A program made the translations under genes and the position numbers. Source: Muscardinus avellanarius (Eukaryota; Chordata; Mammalia; Rodentia; Gliridae). Taken from it: a DNA stretch of 64,000 nt. The DNA lies in NCBI GenBank assembly GCA_963383645.1, contig OY726569.1:26862554-26926553 (forward strand), read 5' to 3'. Shown one piece after another: positions 33,505 through 45,609 of the stretch. How positions within the stretch are numbered: the stretch's first letter is position 1; each line of letters begins with the position of its first letter. The notes below the pieces were generated by a model, which saw only the letters and a program-made list of their open reading frames with translations, was not told the DNA's origin and ran no database searches.

Positions 33505-33680
33505 TCTTTTTTATTTATTATTTTTTATTGGTGTACTGTATTCATACATCATATTGGGATAAAAAACTTGTGTAGACATACATGCACACATAGCCCAGTA
33601 AGCCCCTATCCCAAACCATTCCCTCCCCATCCCTCCTTCCCATGCTTGTCTTAGTGGTTGACATCTAATATTATAGCAAT
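33505..33680 (-). mobile_element. L1 3' end, squirrel-type, reverse
   Basis: 'tttttattggtgtactgtattcatacatc ... ccattccctccccatccctcc', the same family as 7139 and 48395. Not present in the left duplicate, so a later insertion. Confidence 0.65.
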
Positions 33681-33889
33681 TTATCCAAAATTAACAATGA
33701 TAATCTCACATAACTGATTCATTTGTCTAATATCAAGCTTTTGATGACTTAGAGATACCATTTCAATATTTCTTTTTGCTTTCTTTCTTACCAGAGGATT
33801 TTTTTTTCTTTTTTTTAAGGTGAAACTATCCTACGTTTTTTTTCAGAAAAAAATCTATCCTAACATGAAATATGAACTCTAAATACCCA

Positions 33890-34560
33890 AACAATCTTGA
33901 AAAAGAACAAAGCTAGAAGATATACATTTTCTGATTTCAAACCTTATAAAGCTACATTAATTGAAACAGTGTAGTACTGCTAAAAAAGGCAGATATATAA
34001 ACCAGTGGAGTAAAATAAAAAGCCTAGAAATAAATTCTTCCATATATGATCAAGTTATTTTTGACAAGGTTTCCAAGAACATTTGGTGAAGGAAATAATG
34101 ATCCTTTCACTAAATATTGTTGAAAATAATAATTACATGAAAAAGAATAAAATTGTACCCTTACCTAACACCATGTACAAATATTAACTCAAAATACATA
34201 AAAGTCCTAAATGTAAATCTTAAGACTATAAACTTTTAGAAGAAAACCTGGGTCATAACACTTTACAACATTGAAATTGGCAAGGATTTCTTGGATATGA
34301 TTTCAAAGGCACAGGCAACAACACAATAAAAAAACTTCCTAAAAATAAAAAAAGTACATCCAAAGAGAACATAAACAGAGTTAAAAGTTACTGATAGAAT
34401 GGGATAAAATATTCCCAAATGCTATATCTGAAGATATATTAATATTCCAAATAGAAATCCTAAAACTTAGCAACAATAAAAGTAAACAATGCAATTTAGA
34501 AATAGGTAAATGACTAAAATAAATAATGAATCTCCAAAGATTTTAACCAATAAACACACG
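33890..34560 (+). mobile_element. Old L1 ORF2 3' part, forward
   Basis: Typical L1 phrases in order, such as 'agtagtactgctaaaaaaggcag', 'ccagtggagtaaaataaaaagcctagaaataaattctt', 'ctcaaaatacataaaagtcctaaatg', 'gaagaaaacctgggtcataac'. No open frame. Confidence 0.75.
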
Positions 34561-34565
34561 AATAT

Positions 34566-35367
34566 ATTCTTCTTTGCTTAGCTGTCTGCTGGATGGAAAA
34601 TCTTGTTTCTCTGGTTCTGGTGTGTATTATCTATTTCTTCTTTGTAGTTAATCTCTTTGAGTATTTTCTCTAGCGCTGGTTTTGAAGACATAAATTCTTT
34701 CAGTTTCTGTTTGTCATGGAAGCTTCTTATTTCCCCATCTAATTTCATAGATAGTTTTGCTTGGTAGGAAATTTTTGGCTGGAAGTTGTTTTCTTTCAGA
34801 GTTTGGAATATGTTACTCCAAGCCCTTCTGACTTTCATGACTTGGTTTGAGAAATCTGGAGTGATTCTAATTGGTTTGCCTCTGAATGTCTGTTGGCTTT
34901 TTGTTTTTGTTGCCTTTAAGATTCTGTCCTTGGCTTCCACATTGGTCATTTTGACAATTATTGGCATGGTGAACCTCTTCTCTGATCCTGTCTAAAGGGA
35001 GTTCTACAAGTTTCCTGGACCTGTGTATTGATCTCTTGCTCTATGTTTGGAAAATTTTCTGCTATTACTTCTTTGAAGATATTATTGATCCCTTTGGTTT
35101 CACCTTCTTTTCCCTCCTCTATTCCTATTATTCTTAGGTTACCTCTCTTAAAATGAGCCCATATTTCTTCAATGTCAGATTCCTGCTGTCTGATTTTTTT
35201 TCTAAGTTATAAATTATGCATTCATTTTTGGACTGATCGTCTTCTAGGAGCAAGATTCTATTCTCCAGGTGGTCTAATCGAATGTTTATACTTTGAATTG
35301 AGGCCTTTACCTTAGTGATTGCATGCCGCAATCTGCTCAGCTGAAATTGCTGTAATTCCACTCACGA
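34566..35367 (-). mobile_element. L1 ORF1 fragment, reverse
   Basis: Minus-strand ORF1p pieces. A coiled-coil part (35134-35361) is followed by the RNA-binding and C-terminal domains (34578-34967, with IVKMTNVEAKDRIL and RGKPIRITPDFS). At least one frame break separates the two. A related but more complete ORF1 lies at 60.97-61.5 kb. Confidence 0.9.
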
Positions 35368-35479
35368 TCGAACAATCTCAGAAAAAGATGGGCGAGGATA
35401 TGGGTGCTGTTCTGCAGCCGCTTATCTGCAGCGATTCTTTCCCTTCTAGGAAATAAATTTCTTTAAGTTCCTATTTACG

Positions 35480-35925
35480 GCGCTTCTGGAAAGAATCTGA
35501 CATGGACAAAAGCTTCTTGAGCTAGTGACACTTTATTACAAGAACTCAGAAAATTTATATCCTTCACCAGTGGGGTTAATGGTAAAAAAAGGAAAGGAGT
35601 GTAATCACCATAAATCAGTAATCAAGGTAAACAAACAAGTTAGTCCGGCATTCAAGAGATTAGCTCAGAATCTTCTCCAGATCCCGCAGAAGATCCAGCT
35701 GTCCTTGCGAAGGGCAAATTCCAGAAGAAACAGCATGCCCAGGGCTTGGAGAATAGGTTTCTCATGGAGTCTTCTTTAACTTGTTGGAATTTTCCATCTT
35801 TAGGGCTTAGTTTATATGTCAGGCATGGGGGGATGTGGCGATCCAGGTGGATGTGATGAAGTTCTCCCAGGTGCCGTCCTGCCCTGTCCTCTAAATTCTG
35901 AAAGCTTAAGCAAACTCACAACACA
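35480..35925 (-). mobile_element. Probable class II ERV LTR with tRNA-Lys-like primer site
   Basis: On the minus strand: TG start (TGTGTTGTGAG, 35925), TATAAA (about 35560), AATAAA (about 35530), then near 35480-35490 a stretch AGCGCCGTAAATAGGAACTT. The last resembles the lysine tRNA primer site expected just after an LTR. Internal sequence continues for about 100 bases before L1. Whether 35930-36860 is also ERV is unclear. Confidence 0.5.
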
Positions 35926-35929
35926 GTTT

Positions 35930-36860
35930 GGCAGATAAAACACCAAAAAATACCATGAAAAATTTAGATTTAGTTGTCAGATGTATTTCCTTAGCTGCTG
36001 AACCCTTTTCCTCAAACGATAGGCTTATTAGAAACCTATTCCTCTTTTAATAATCCATTTCCACATCACAATCCTTCTGCAACCTGCTTTTGATCTTTCT
36101 AATTCCTTTCTTTCCCATTTGGGACAATCTCATGATAAGCCCTTCTTCATACAAGAATCCTTTCTTATTCTCACCATATTTCCTTTCTTTTACACATTTA
36201 TTATATCTATCCTTTGTTCTGACATACTCATTTCTTAGCCACGTGGCGCCTCTTTGTCTCGGGCAGCGGCTCATACTGGGTGTAAAGGTTAAGAATTTTC
36301 CTAGCCTTCAGCTCTATTGTATTGGGCAGTATTAGCTGCTCATAAAGTTTATCTTCTCCTTATCTAGGCAGGATTGCAAGGATAAACAGTTCCCGGCTGC
36401 CTCCCCTTTAGGGCTAATGGTTTCAGTTAACTTAATGCTTTTACTGTGTATTAATGAAAGTCAGAGATAGAGGGAAAATCCGCGTTTTGTAATTGCTGTT
36501 ACGGGAATGCTGCCACTGCATCTGAATTCTAATTAGATTTTATTACCACTTGAACAAAGCCGAGGACGTTTAGAGGCTTAGACAAATTACCAGAAAGTTT
36601 ATTTTCCACGGACTCAGTTTCTCTCACAGTTCTGATCTTACATCAACGGAGCAATTTGTGTGGAGAGTTAAAAGAATCATTACCAAAAGAATAATAGTTA
36701 TGAAATAATATCTAAAAGTGGAGGAGTATTTTGGCCAGAGATGACACCCTCTCTTGGGGCTATATGCCAATTTAGCTACGTGGAAGGTTGTCGCGCACGC
36801 AGATGCCGAAAGGAAGTAGGTGTTCTCAGCAATTGCATCCTTTATTTCTTTTAGACTCTA
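35930..36860. other. Unassigned insertion in the right copy of block B
   Basis: Absent from the left copy. The minus frame 36047-36274 is rich in K/R and unrecognised. Possibly more ERV sequence. Confidence 0.35.
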
Positions 36861-36869
36861 TTTCTTTTA

Positions 36870-38790
36870 GACAACTATTAAGCAAGATAGTCTGAGGCTT
36901 CTCCTCTGCATATGTCCCTGTGGGTCCAGTGGAAAACGAAGAATCCCTCTGCCTGGAAGGTCCTTTGTCCTCTCCTCCACAACACCAACTGAGTTGCCCC
37001 TGTTCATCCTGAGGCACTTGCCACCTGGCAGAGGAAGCCGCATGCAACTCAAGGAATCTGTGCTTCTCACATAATCTGTGATGAAGAACTGGTGTTTTCT
37101 TAGTGCATCATGCCTGATATATTTATAAAATATAATGGAAACCTAGTGCTGTGACTTCTGTTTCATTTTTTTTTAAAAAAGGAGAGTGCCATACGGATTG
37201 ACTTCCACACTCATTGTTAATCTTTGGCTGATCTGTACATATACAAAGGAACTCTCCAAAGCAAAAGATAGGTAAAATAATTTCCAGAGTTTACACTGTG
37301 GTGGGCATAGTTGTCTTCAGAGCAGGCAGGACTCAGATGTTATAATACATGGGAAAGGTACCAGAATCCTCAGAATGATAATGTAGTAGTAGTGAGATGG
37401 AGCCCAGAATAAAGTATGTTCAAGTAAAGATTAAAAAAGCAAGTCTCAAAAGAAAAAACTGATAAGTAAGAAAATTACTTTAGTGAACAGTACATGTAAT
37501 GCCTTTTAAAACAGTATAATGAAATGCAGTCTCCAACAATATAAAATATAATCTAATGTCATCAAAATTATCAGGCATGTGAAAAAGCAGAGAAATATAA
37601 TCTATTAGAAAGAGAAAAATCAGCCAGGCATGGTGGTGCACACTTGTAATCCCAGCATTTAGGAGGCTGAGACTGGAGGACTGCGGTTCAGGGACAGCCT
37701 CAGCTACTTAGTGAGGCCCTCCGCAACTTAGTGAGGCCCTGTTTCAAATTAAGAATAAAAAATAGAGCAGGGGGTGTAGCTTGGAGATCAAATGCCCCTG
37801 GGTTCCATCCCCAGACCCGCAAAAAAAGGAGAAAAATCAATCAATAGAAACAGAAATAAAACAGATGATATAATTATTATAAAATACTATTTTAAATTAT
37901 TGACTTATATGTAATAAAATGTAATAATGAATGAAAAGAACTATATGAACCTAAAGGGGAAAAATTAGAGACATAGAAAAGTAAAAATAGAACTTGTAGA
38001 GATGAAAAACAATTAAATTACTGATATAAAATAAATTATGATGTGTAACAGATTGGAAACCACAGGGAAAAGGTTCACTGGACTTGAAAAAAAATCCATA
38101 GGAATTGTTCAATCTGAAGCGAAATGAAAATGAGTTGAAGAAAAAACGAAATAGAATTCATGATCTATGGTAAAAAAAAAATTAAGGGGTCATTTATATG
38201 TGTAAGTAAAAACTTAGAAGAGAGAGAGTGAAGGAAAGAAAAATATTTAAAGAAATAATGGCTGAAACTTTTCATCAGCACAGAGAGAACAAAGAGAAAA
38301 ATATTCTAATTTTCTTAATATATTTGTGTTATTATAACAAAATACTTGAGGCTAGATACTTTGTAAAGAAAAGAAGTTCACACAGAGAGGGCATCATGAA
38401 GGGAGCTGTGAACGTGCACAGTGACTTGTGGAAGAGGTCACTTGGCAAGAGAGAGAATGAGAAATCTAGACTCCTTCATAACAATGCGCTCCCTCAGTAA
38501 TCAGTCCAGTACTGTGAGACTTAACTCAGTCAGAAAGACCTACTCCAGTCTAACCCATGAAATACCTACTCCAGTCTAACCCAATCATAAGGGAACTAAC
38601 CCAGCTCTGAAGAACGTTAATTCATTTTAGGGGAAGGGCTATGATGACCCATTCATCTCTAAGATGCACCACCTCTCACCACCTCCACAGTGGATTGATA
38701 AGCCTCCACAAGAGTTTTAGTGGGGACAAGATATGTTTATACCATTTCAGTAATCATGTTTCTGGAAACCATAATACAGAAGAAATCTGA
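36870..38790. repeat. Block B (right copy), middle part
   Basis: Partner of 2190-3880. Contains a SINE at 37622 that the left copy lacks, and the interspersed repeat at 38310-38760. Confidence 0.8.
37611..37839 (+). mobile_element. B1-ID SINE with target-site duplication
   Basis: Element about 37622-37828, flanked by gagaaaaatca at both ends. The left duplicate has an empty site near 2920. Confidence 0.9.
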
Positions 38791-38799
38791 AAATTTGCT

Positions 38800-40090
38800 T
38801 GGGTGGAGGATGAGGAGATCGAAACACATCACATACAGAGGAAACAACGCACATCAGAGTGTATTTAACTGGCTTTTAAAATATCTTTAAAAGATAATTT
38901 TAAGGCAAAACCACAGAACTGCATTGTTGATTGCTAACTGGATTATGTGATGAATGGTTTCTGGACTTTGATCAATTTGAAGCTTATTAATTGTGATGAA
39001 ATGCTGAGTTTTAAAGGTAATTGTCTTTCCCACTGTAGCATTTTTTGGTACTTTTCAGTTTAGAGCCCAGGACCTAGAGGTAAAACTAAGGCTGTGCTGG
39101 CCTCAAAAGGCCTCATTTACTTTCCTCCTTTCTATTCCCCAAAGCTAAATATTTTGGAGATGCAGTGATGCTTTTCCTGAAGTAACTGAGCTTTTGCCAC
39201 AGATGTCCCTTAGAGCAGAGCCAGAGTGTCCGTGTCAGCCCTAGGGCTGTGTGGAGACAGATCCAGAGAACAGATCCAGTGCCTCATCCAGTGTTGTGAG
39301 AGGTAAAAGTGCAAGAGTATTTTAAAAACCTGTTGTCTTTGGGGGAGCTGAGACATAAAAACACAGGCAGGTTGCCATAGGGCACAAAGATGACTAGAAG
39401 GAGCTCTGCGTTTGGCTAAGTCAATGGTTAAAGCCACTTCACATCTCTGGATAACAGTTTTCTCATTTATAAAGTGAGATCAATTCTCTGCAAATTGCCT
39501 TGTTCAAAAAGTGATTATGAGGAGTGAATGAGATAATGTTTAATAAGTGCACTGTGAATTTAGCTAGTGCAACTGAAATGTTTTTTTAACCCCACTGTAT
39601 AATTTAACAGAGGTAGGTTCAGGACTTTCTATGAGTTGGTAGAGATGGCTGTGGGCAGGAATGGCCAGGAGATTCTCCCTGAGGCAAGGATAATTGGATT
39701 GTCTCTGGGATCTTTGGAGATGGTCAGCATCCACCTTATTTTAATCTTTAGGTCACTTCATTCAACTTAACTCCTTGTCGCTTATTATTGAAAAGTTGTC
39801 TTGAAGAATTTCCACACCGTGGACTTTGCTTAGAGTATGTCTGTTAACAGGTTAATATATTATTCTTTCCTTTGTACCTACTGTATATTGGTAATTATAC
39901 TTAATGGGCAATTATAAAAGTAATAAAAAAGTATCCTTTTTTATTTGGTAGACAAAAAACAAAGGCATATTTTACTTTTCTTGGAAGTCCATTGGTAGAG
40001 TTACTCTTTCAAATCCAACTGATTTTGCCCCTCTCTGTTTGGACATGCACAGGGAAGCTGAATCTTATAGATCATGATGATGTTAAGCAT
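38800..40090. other. Sequence present only in the right copy
   Basis: Mostly unassigned, with a MIR-like piece at 39410-39560. No V exon or recombination signal seen. Confidence 0.45.
39410..39560 (+). mobile_element. MIR-like SINE
   Basis: 'ccacttcacatctctggataacagttttctcatttataaagtgagatc ... atgagataatg' is the MIR pattern. Confidence 0.65.
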
Positions 40091-40349
40091 TAGGCTTTTG
40101 ATGCTACTTCAGAAGAGAGAACATATTTTACATTGTAGTATTTCCTCCCAAAATCATTTCTCTCTGTTGGGCAATTCTTCTCTCTCTCAGAGGAAATGAA
40201 ACTTCAGTTAAGAAATCGGGAGGAAAGCTATTCAAAGGTGCCTTTCGGGATAAGGATAGCACCACAGTGTTGAATCTGGATCTCATTGTCTGAAATAAAA
40301 TGCAAATGAGGGCAAACAGCAAAGAATGTAAGTGGTGGGCAGGTTGCAC

Positions 40350-41670
40350 TGGGCCAGGTAAAAGGCAAGTACTACAGGAGATAAAGTAGAGAAGGAGAAG
40401 GGGAAAGGCTCAGAGATTCTTTGTATCACATGTAATATGTGCCTAATATTTGTTTTCATCTTTCTATTTAAAAAAATGCTTATGGGCGTGGATCGCATCA
40501 GTTAGACATACAGGCAATGAAATTCAGGACCCTGGACAGCTCATTGGTGCCTCTGTGGCTTTATGGCTTCTTCCTTTATTCACTTTAGCTTCAAGCCCTA
40601 GCCCAGGGTGCTGGAACAACTCTATAGTGGAATCATTGTGCGCAACATGAGCAACTCTGAGGTGTGGGGCATATGAGGATCTATTTCCAGAGACAGATCA
40701 TTAGGAGGTGACAGAAGCTGAAGACTGTTGTTCCTTATCAATCACCTTCACAGGGATCTGAAGAGGCCCAGCTGTCCTGAAAGCTACAAAGGCTTCATGG
40801 CCTCATGCCCACCAAGAGGCTCTCTGGATTATGGCTCCTGAGTAGAAGCCTGTTTACCTGTAATAAGCGTGGAGCCTGACTTAGATGGGACTCTGAGACA
40901 AAAAGACAAACATTTAATCTTGAATAATCTGTTCAGCACACCATCTCTATTTTTGGAGAATGGTGCATTTACCACATCACTTTCTCTCATCCTCTGATAC
41001 CGAGGCCAGTGGCCATGATGTGGCATCAGGTCTGCTGGTTTTTGAACACATGGACAGCCACACCCATATGCATCCCACTGTCAGCACCTCTGAGCTTGAG
41101 CTTTTCCACCCAGCTCCAGATGGGGCTCTGATGTTGAGGGAGCCCCACCCGCCTACAATGTTCTTGGTTTCTTTAGGGTCAGGACATTGTCTTCACCTTA
41201 CAAGGGGTGTTTGACAGATCTAAGAGTATAAAGTCCATCCCTGCACCTGCCTTAGGACTTCACAAGAGAAACTGTGTCACCTGGAGATCCTTCAGGATGG
41301 GAAAGTTTGGTAACATCTTGATTGTCAGATAGACATTGTCTACATTTCCTAATTCTCATACACTGAGGAAAGAAAGCATTTTTATTGACTTGTGAAAGAG
41401 GCCATAATATCATATCCAATTAAAACTCTTTTATTTATGAGTTGATACCTGTTTCTCTCTCCCTCACGCTCCTATTCCTCATTTTCTTTCTTCTTCAAAT
41501 TTATTCTCCTTGCCTTCCCCTTCTTTTCTTTCTTTTTTCTTTTTTCCTCTCCTCTTCCTACTGCCTTGGCTCCTTCTTCCTGGAATTCTTTCTTGCCTAT
41601 CCACAGAGAACACTATCTCCCATGTTTTGATAGTGGGTGAATTCCTCTCCTCCTCCCCCTTCTCCTCCTT
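40350..41670. other. Spacer without recognisable gene
   Basis: No V segment or repeat named. The frames at 40829-41214 face each other and lack known domains. Confidence 0.45.
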
Positions 41671-41672
41671 TT

Positions 41673-41675
<3 letters not shown>

Positions 41676-41729
<54 letters not shown>
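41676..41729. repeat. (TC)n microsatellite
   Basis: About 27 TC repeats after a C/T-rich approach. Confidence 0.97.
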
Positions 41730-41733
<4 letters not shown>

Positions 41734-41894
41734 AGATATATTATTATTAACTGTATGGAGAAACATGGAAATTTCCCAAAAAATTAGCTTTCCTTTTCTA
41801 CATAAGGAAGGCTAAGTAATAGGTGTTCAGACCTCAAAAAGGTGTTCTTGTAAAGCTAGCAAAATTTTTGGAAAAACTACTAAATAGCAATTAC

Positions 41895-41970
41895 CTAATT
41901 ATACCCCTGCATTTTACAGATAAGGAAATAGAGGCTGAGGGTAGTTAACAGCCTCTTTAGGTCACAGAAT
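41895..41970 (+). mobile_element. MIR-like fragment
   Basis: 'attttacagataaggaaatagaggctgagggtagttaacag' resembles the MIR core. Confidence 0.5.
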
Positions 41971-41974
41971 AATT

Positions 41975-43430
41975 TAATATTTTATATTAAGATTAATTCA
42001 TATTTTGAAATAAATAGTAAACATTAAAAATAAAACAAGTAAATATCAAAGTAATTACATGTTCAAGCAGAACTTTTGCCCTATGCCCCAGAGTTTAGTG
42101 TTCCTAGATCGTTCCATTTTATAGAAAAGCTAGCAACCCAGTTTCTAATATGAAGTCCAAATGTTTAAATGATGACAACTAATTCAGAGGTTTTTAAAAC
42201 TGTGTACAGCAAAACCACACTCTTGTTTTATAGGCACTGATTGTGATATGTGAGAAAAATATATACATATATATCCCTACACAGGAAATTAACACTGGAC
42301 AAAACCATGTGAGCCATTTCTACCAAGCTGCAAGTTGTAAGCACAGTGTCAGAGAATCATTCCCAGAGAAATAAGATAATAATAACTGGTTCCATGGTTA
42401 CTAACTCGAACTGTTCTAAGACTTAGCTTTGAATAATTATTTTATATTTATTTTTATCTTTTCTGTTAATAATTACTTGAACCTAAATTATTTCAATTCT
42501 TTAATAATGGTAAGAACTATATACACTTCCAGAAGTAGATATGGAAATTAAAATTTATAATGTACCAACCAGGGGAATTCCATGTTAATAGTAGATACTG
42601 TTGGTATGCAATCTAAATCCCCTTTCCCAAGCCAGTGCAGTCAGTACCCAGATGCTATGTGTTTTGGTTAATCTTGGCTCACAATTGACCATTCTCCACA
42701 AAATAGACCTCTGCCATTAACAGCCACCATTGCCAGAAGGGTTCATTCTACTCCAAGAAAGATAAAAGCCAATGACGTCAGTACTTGGTTCTTATTCATG
42801 AAAGATCAGCAGTCTGGCCCCATCAATTCAAAGTGGGAGGGATCAAATCAACTTAATCAAATTTATGCTTAGGCCTTCCTCATCTTTACATTCTTTCCCT
42901 GACAAGTTATGGCCAAAAGAATTTCAATTTTATATCTACTCTTAAGCCTATGATACTGTTATTTCATTTAATTCTAGAACCAACCTTGAAATATATAAAA
43001 TAGTACAATGTAAGAGCAAAAAGACCATTAGTGATATAATACTTACTGGAATCATGCCGTATATCAGACATAGGAGTCTAGGCAGAGGCCAAGGTTCTGG
43101 GTTCTCCTCAGACTTTTTTCAGAAACAGTAACATAGACTCTCTCTGAACTTTGATCTCTGCAGCCACCAGAGCTTTTATTTTTAACCAGTTCTCACACTG
43201 ACACTAGTGCTACAGCATCTTGTGGAAGCTTTGACCAAAGGCTTGGCCAGGGCACTCCCAAAGGCTTGAGTCCCCCGCAAGAAAGACTGGCCTCTTCCCA
43301 TTCAAAAGTATTATTTTGAAATTATTTGGATTAAAATGCATAATTGGAACTTTGTTTATAAGCATTATAACTAAAACAGATGGGGAGCAGTGTGTGAGAG
43401 ACTCAGTCATCAAGGATCTTTTTTTCCAAG
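41975..43430. other. AT-rich spacer without recognisable gene
   Basis: Nothing supportable seen. Confidence 0.45.
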
Positions 43431-43439
43431 GACAAAGTA

Positions 43440-43755
43440 TGGGCCAACATATAAGACTAAGTTCAAGCTGACCTTATGATATGAGGCAAAACATACTTTT
43501 TGTGATTTAGAAAAATATCTGGCGCCTTGCCCTGAAGGTTGTTAAAGACTTTTTCTACCCTTGAAGTTTTCTGCTTGCATGATAGTGATATCCTGCCAAG
43601 AAAGGAAGCATAAAACCTGTAGCAAGTCCTGAATAAAGTTAGAGAAGTTTGCATCTGATATCATGTGTCAGCATCTTCTCTCGCGACCTCGACTCTTCTC
43701 TCACCAACCACAAAGACTCCGACTCCTGCTAGGGCTGGACCCTGACACACTAGTC
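43440..43755 (+). mobile_element. Possible solo LTR
   Basis: Ends like an LTR: AATAAA near 43631, then about 100 bases of C/T-rich, CpG-bearing sequence (ctctcgcgacctcgactc) ending in 'ggaccctgaca'. The 5' limit is uncertain and no flanking duplication was found. Confidence 0.4.
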
Positions 43756-44516
43756 TTTCTTTTTACCCACAACATGTGTCCTTATCTAATCCAGGAGCCT
43801 GATGGCAGGTGAGAGTAGAGATGAGGTACAATATTTAAAATTAAAATAATACATGATTTGAAATGTTTTCAAAGTTCATTATTATGACTACTTTCTTCCC
43901 TTTGTATTTCTCTCCTGGGATTACACTCCTGATGCAAGACCTCAAATATCTTGAGACCTGAATGAAAAAGACCGAGGTGGGCTGATAACCTGAAGAAATA
44001 TCTGTTATATTGAAATATTTTCTTTCATTAAGAAAAGCATCATTAAACTATTTGCACTTCTGAGTAAACATATGACATAAAATGACAGTAAAATGAATTT
44101 AAATAAACTAAATATGTCCACCTTTTTGTATACCAATTGCCATTTAATTTTTAAAATAGAAAGAGGAAGGAAACCGTTAGAAGTGATGGTTATATTTATG
44201 TCATTGTTTATGGGGATAGTTTCATGGTTATATGCTTTTCTTCAGACTTATCCAGATATATACATTGAATATTTTCACCACTTTGTACATACCTTAATAA
44301 AATATTTTTAATTACAGTGGAAAGAAAAAACTTCAGCACTTTCACAACCAGACTAGCTTCATGCCTTTCCTTTCCCTTCAGGGTTAGTTTTCTCAGATGG
44401 TTCCAGTCCTGCCCAGTCCATGAAGCCCTCCCTGTCACTCTTCCTTGCCATGGCATCTCAGCTCACAGAACCTTCTGCCTGTGTCTCTGCTCTCCCTCAG
44501 GCCCCTTGGGCCCAGA

Positions 44517-44555
44517 AAGTTTGGGTGCAGCTGCAGACGTCTGGGGAGTACTGTG
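44517..44555 (-). promoter_or_regulatory. Recombination signal of the TRAV12-like pseudogene
   Basis: Heptamer CACAGTA (44549-44555), about 22-23 base spacer, weak nonamer CCCAAACTT / ACCCAAACT. Confidence 0.7.
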
Positions 44556-44832
44556 TTCTCACTGCACAGAGGTAGGTGGCTGAGTCACTGGGCTGGGAGC
44601 CTCTGATGTGCAGGGACAGACATCAGCTGCGCTGTGAATCTGCCTTCATCTTTGTCACCACTGCAGTATATGGACACCAGCAATTCAGGGCTTCTCCCAG
44701 AATACTGTCTGTACCACCAAAAGTACCGGAAACCACTGTTGCTGTAAGTGCAGTTGAGAGAGTCTGCGGCTCCCTCTGGAATGCTGAGTGATGCAGGACT
44801 CTGCTCCACATCTTTCTGTCGGCTGCTCACAC
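44556..44832 (-). pseudogene. TRAV12-like variable pseudogene (V exon)
   Basis: V exon opening [22 protein letters not shown], with first cysteine in LNCTYS, tryptophan in [15 protein letters not shown] and GRFTAQL. The usual seven codons before SLHI are reduced to seven bases here (near 44620), so about 14 bases are lost and the frame breaks. In the shifted frame the end is normal: [20 protein letters not shown], up to the heptamer. A stop (TGA) follows soon in the original frame. Leader, splice sites, both cysteines and the tryptophan are otherwise kept, so it died recently. Family call (TRAV12) rests on QKxVEQ, WYRQYSGKSPEL and GRFTAQLN. Confidence 0.9.
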
Positions 44833-45044
44833 CTGTGCAAAAAGACTGTGGTCAGACAAGAAGACTGGTTGGGTACTGGATATTCATTCCCCAGAATCTA
44901 TATTATCATTACATCAGCCTCTAACCCTCCCTTCATTTAGAGGGCAAAAGTATTTGTGATTATTTGTGATTATACCCACAGACCTAGCATAGACCATAAC
45001 TTCAAATATCACATTTCATCTTCCCATTAAATGTTCAAACTCAC

Positions 45045-45096
45045 AGCTCAGATGAAGCCACAGGATCAATGGTGAAACATTCAAGGATTTCATCAT
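45045..45096 (-). pseudogene. Leader exon of the TRAV12-like pseudogene
   Basis: ATGATG at 45091-45096, MMKSLNVSPLILWLHLS plus one base, donor GTGAGT (45039-45044). Human TRAV12-2 begins MMKSL and has the same length. Intact in itself. Confidence 0.88.
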
Positions 45097-45221
45097 TCTC
45101 TTCTCCTCAGATTGACTGAAGGCTCAGATTTTAAACCCTAAAAAAGAATCTTATTCAGACATTTCTAATTGTACTGCCTTAAGAAACATAAAAAGAACCT
45201 ATATCACCAATTTTAAAAAAC

Positions 45222-45442
45222 GTATTCTTTCAGCCGGGCGTGGTGGCACACGCTTGTAATCCCCGCGCTTGGGAGGCAGAGACAGGAGGATCGCGCAGGT
45301 TCGAAGCCAGCTGCGCGCACTGGCTTAAGAGACCCTGTTTCCAAATAAAAATGTAAAAATAGGTCTGGGAGTGTAGCCCAGAGGTAGCAGGGCTTCCAGG
45401 AACCCCAGTACCACCAAAAAAAAAAAAAAAGGTATTCTTTCA
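45222..45442 (+). mobile_element. Young B1-ID SINE with 11-bp target-site duplication
   Basis: Element 45233-45431, near-consensus 'ccccgcgcttgg' subfamily; gtattctttca at 45222-45232 and 45432-45442. It lies in the upstream region of the TRAV12-like pseudogene. Confidence 0.93.
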
Positions 45443-45531
45443 CCAACCCTGCTACACCAACAAACCCCTCCTATTCTCTTCCTCTCTCTTTCTCTCTCTC
45501 TCTTTGTCTCTCTCGCTCCTCTACTTTATCG

Positions 45532-45532
<1 letters not shown>

Positions 45533-45582
<50 letters not shown>
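45533..45582. repeat. (CA)n microsatellite
   Basis: About 25 CA repeats, preceded by a (TC)-rich stretch at 45480-45515. Confidence 0.97.
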
Positions 45583-45584
<2 letters not shown>

Positions 45585-45609
45585 AGAACACCTCAGCACT
45601 TTCTAAAAG

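Noticed and set aside
41442..41815. Frames through the (TC)n tract
   Set aside because: Low-complexity repeats give open frames on both strands without coding signal.
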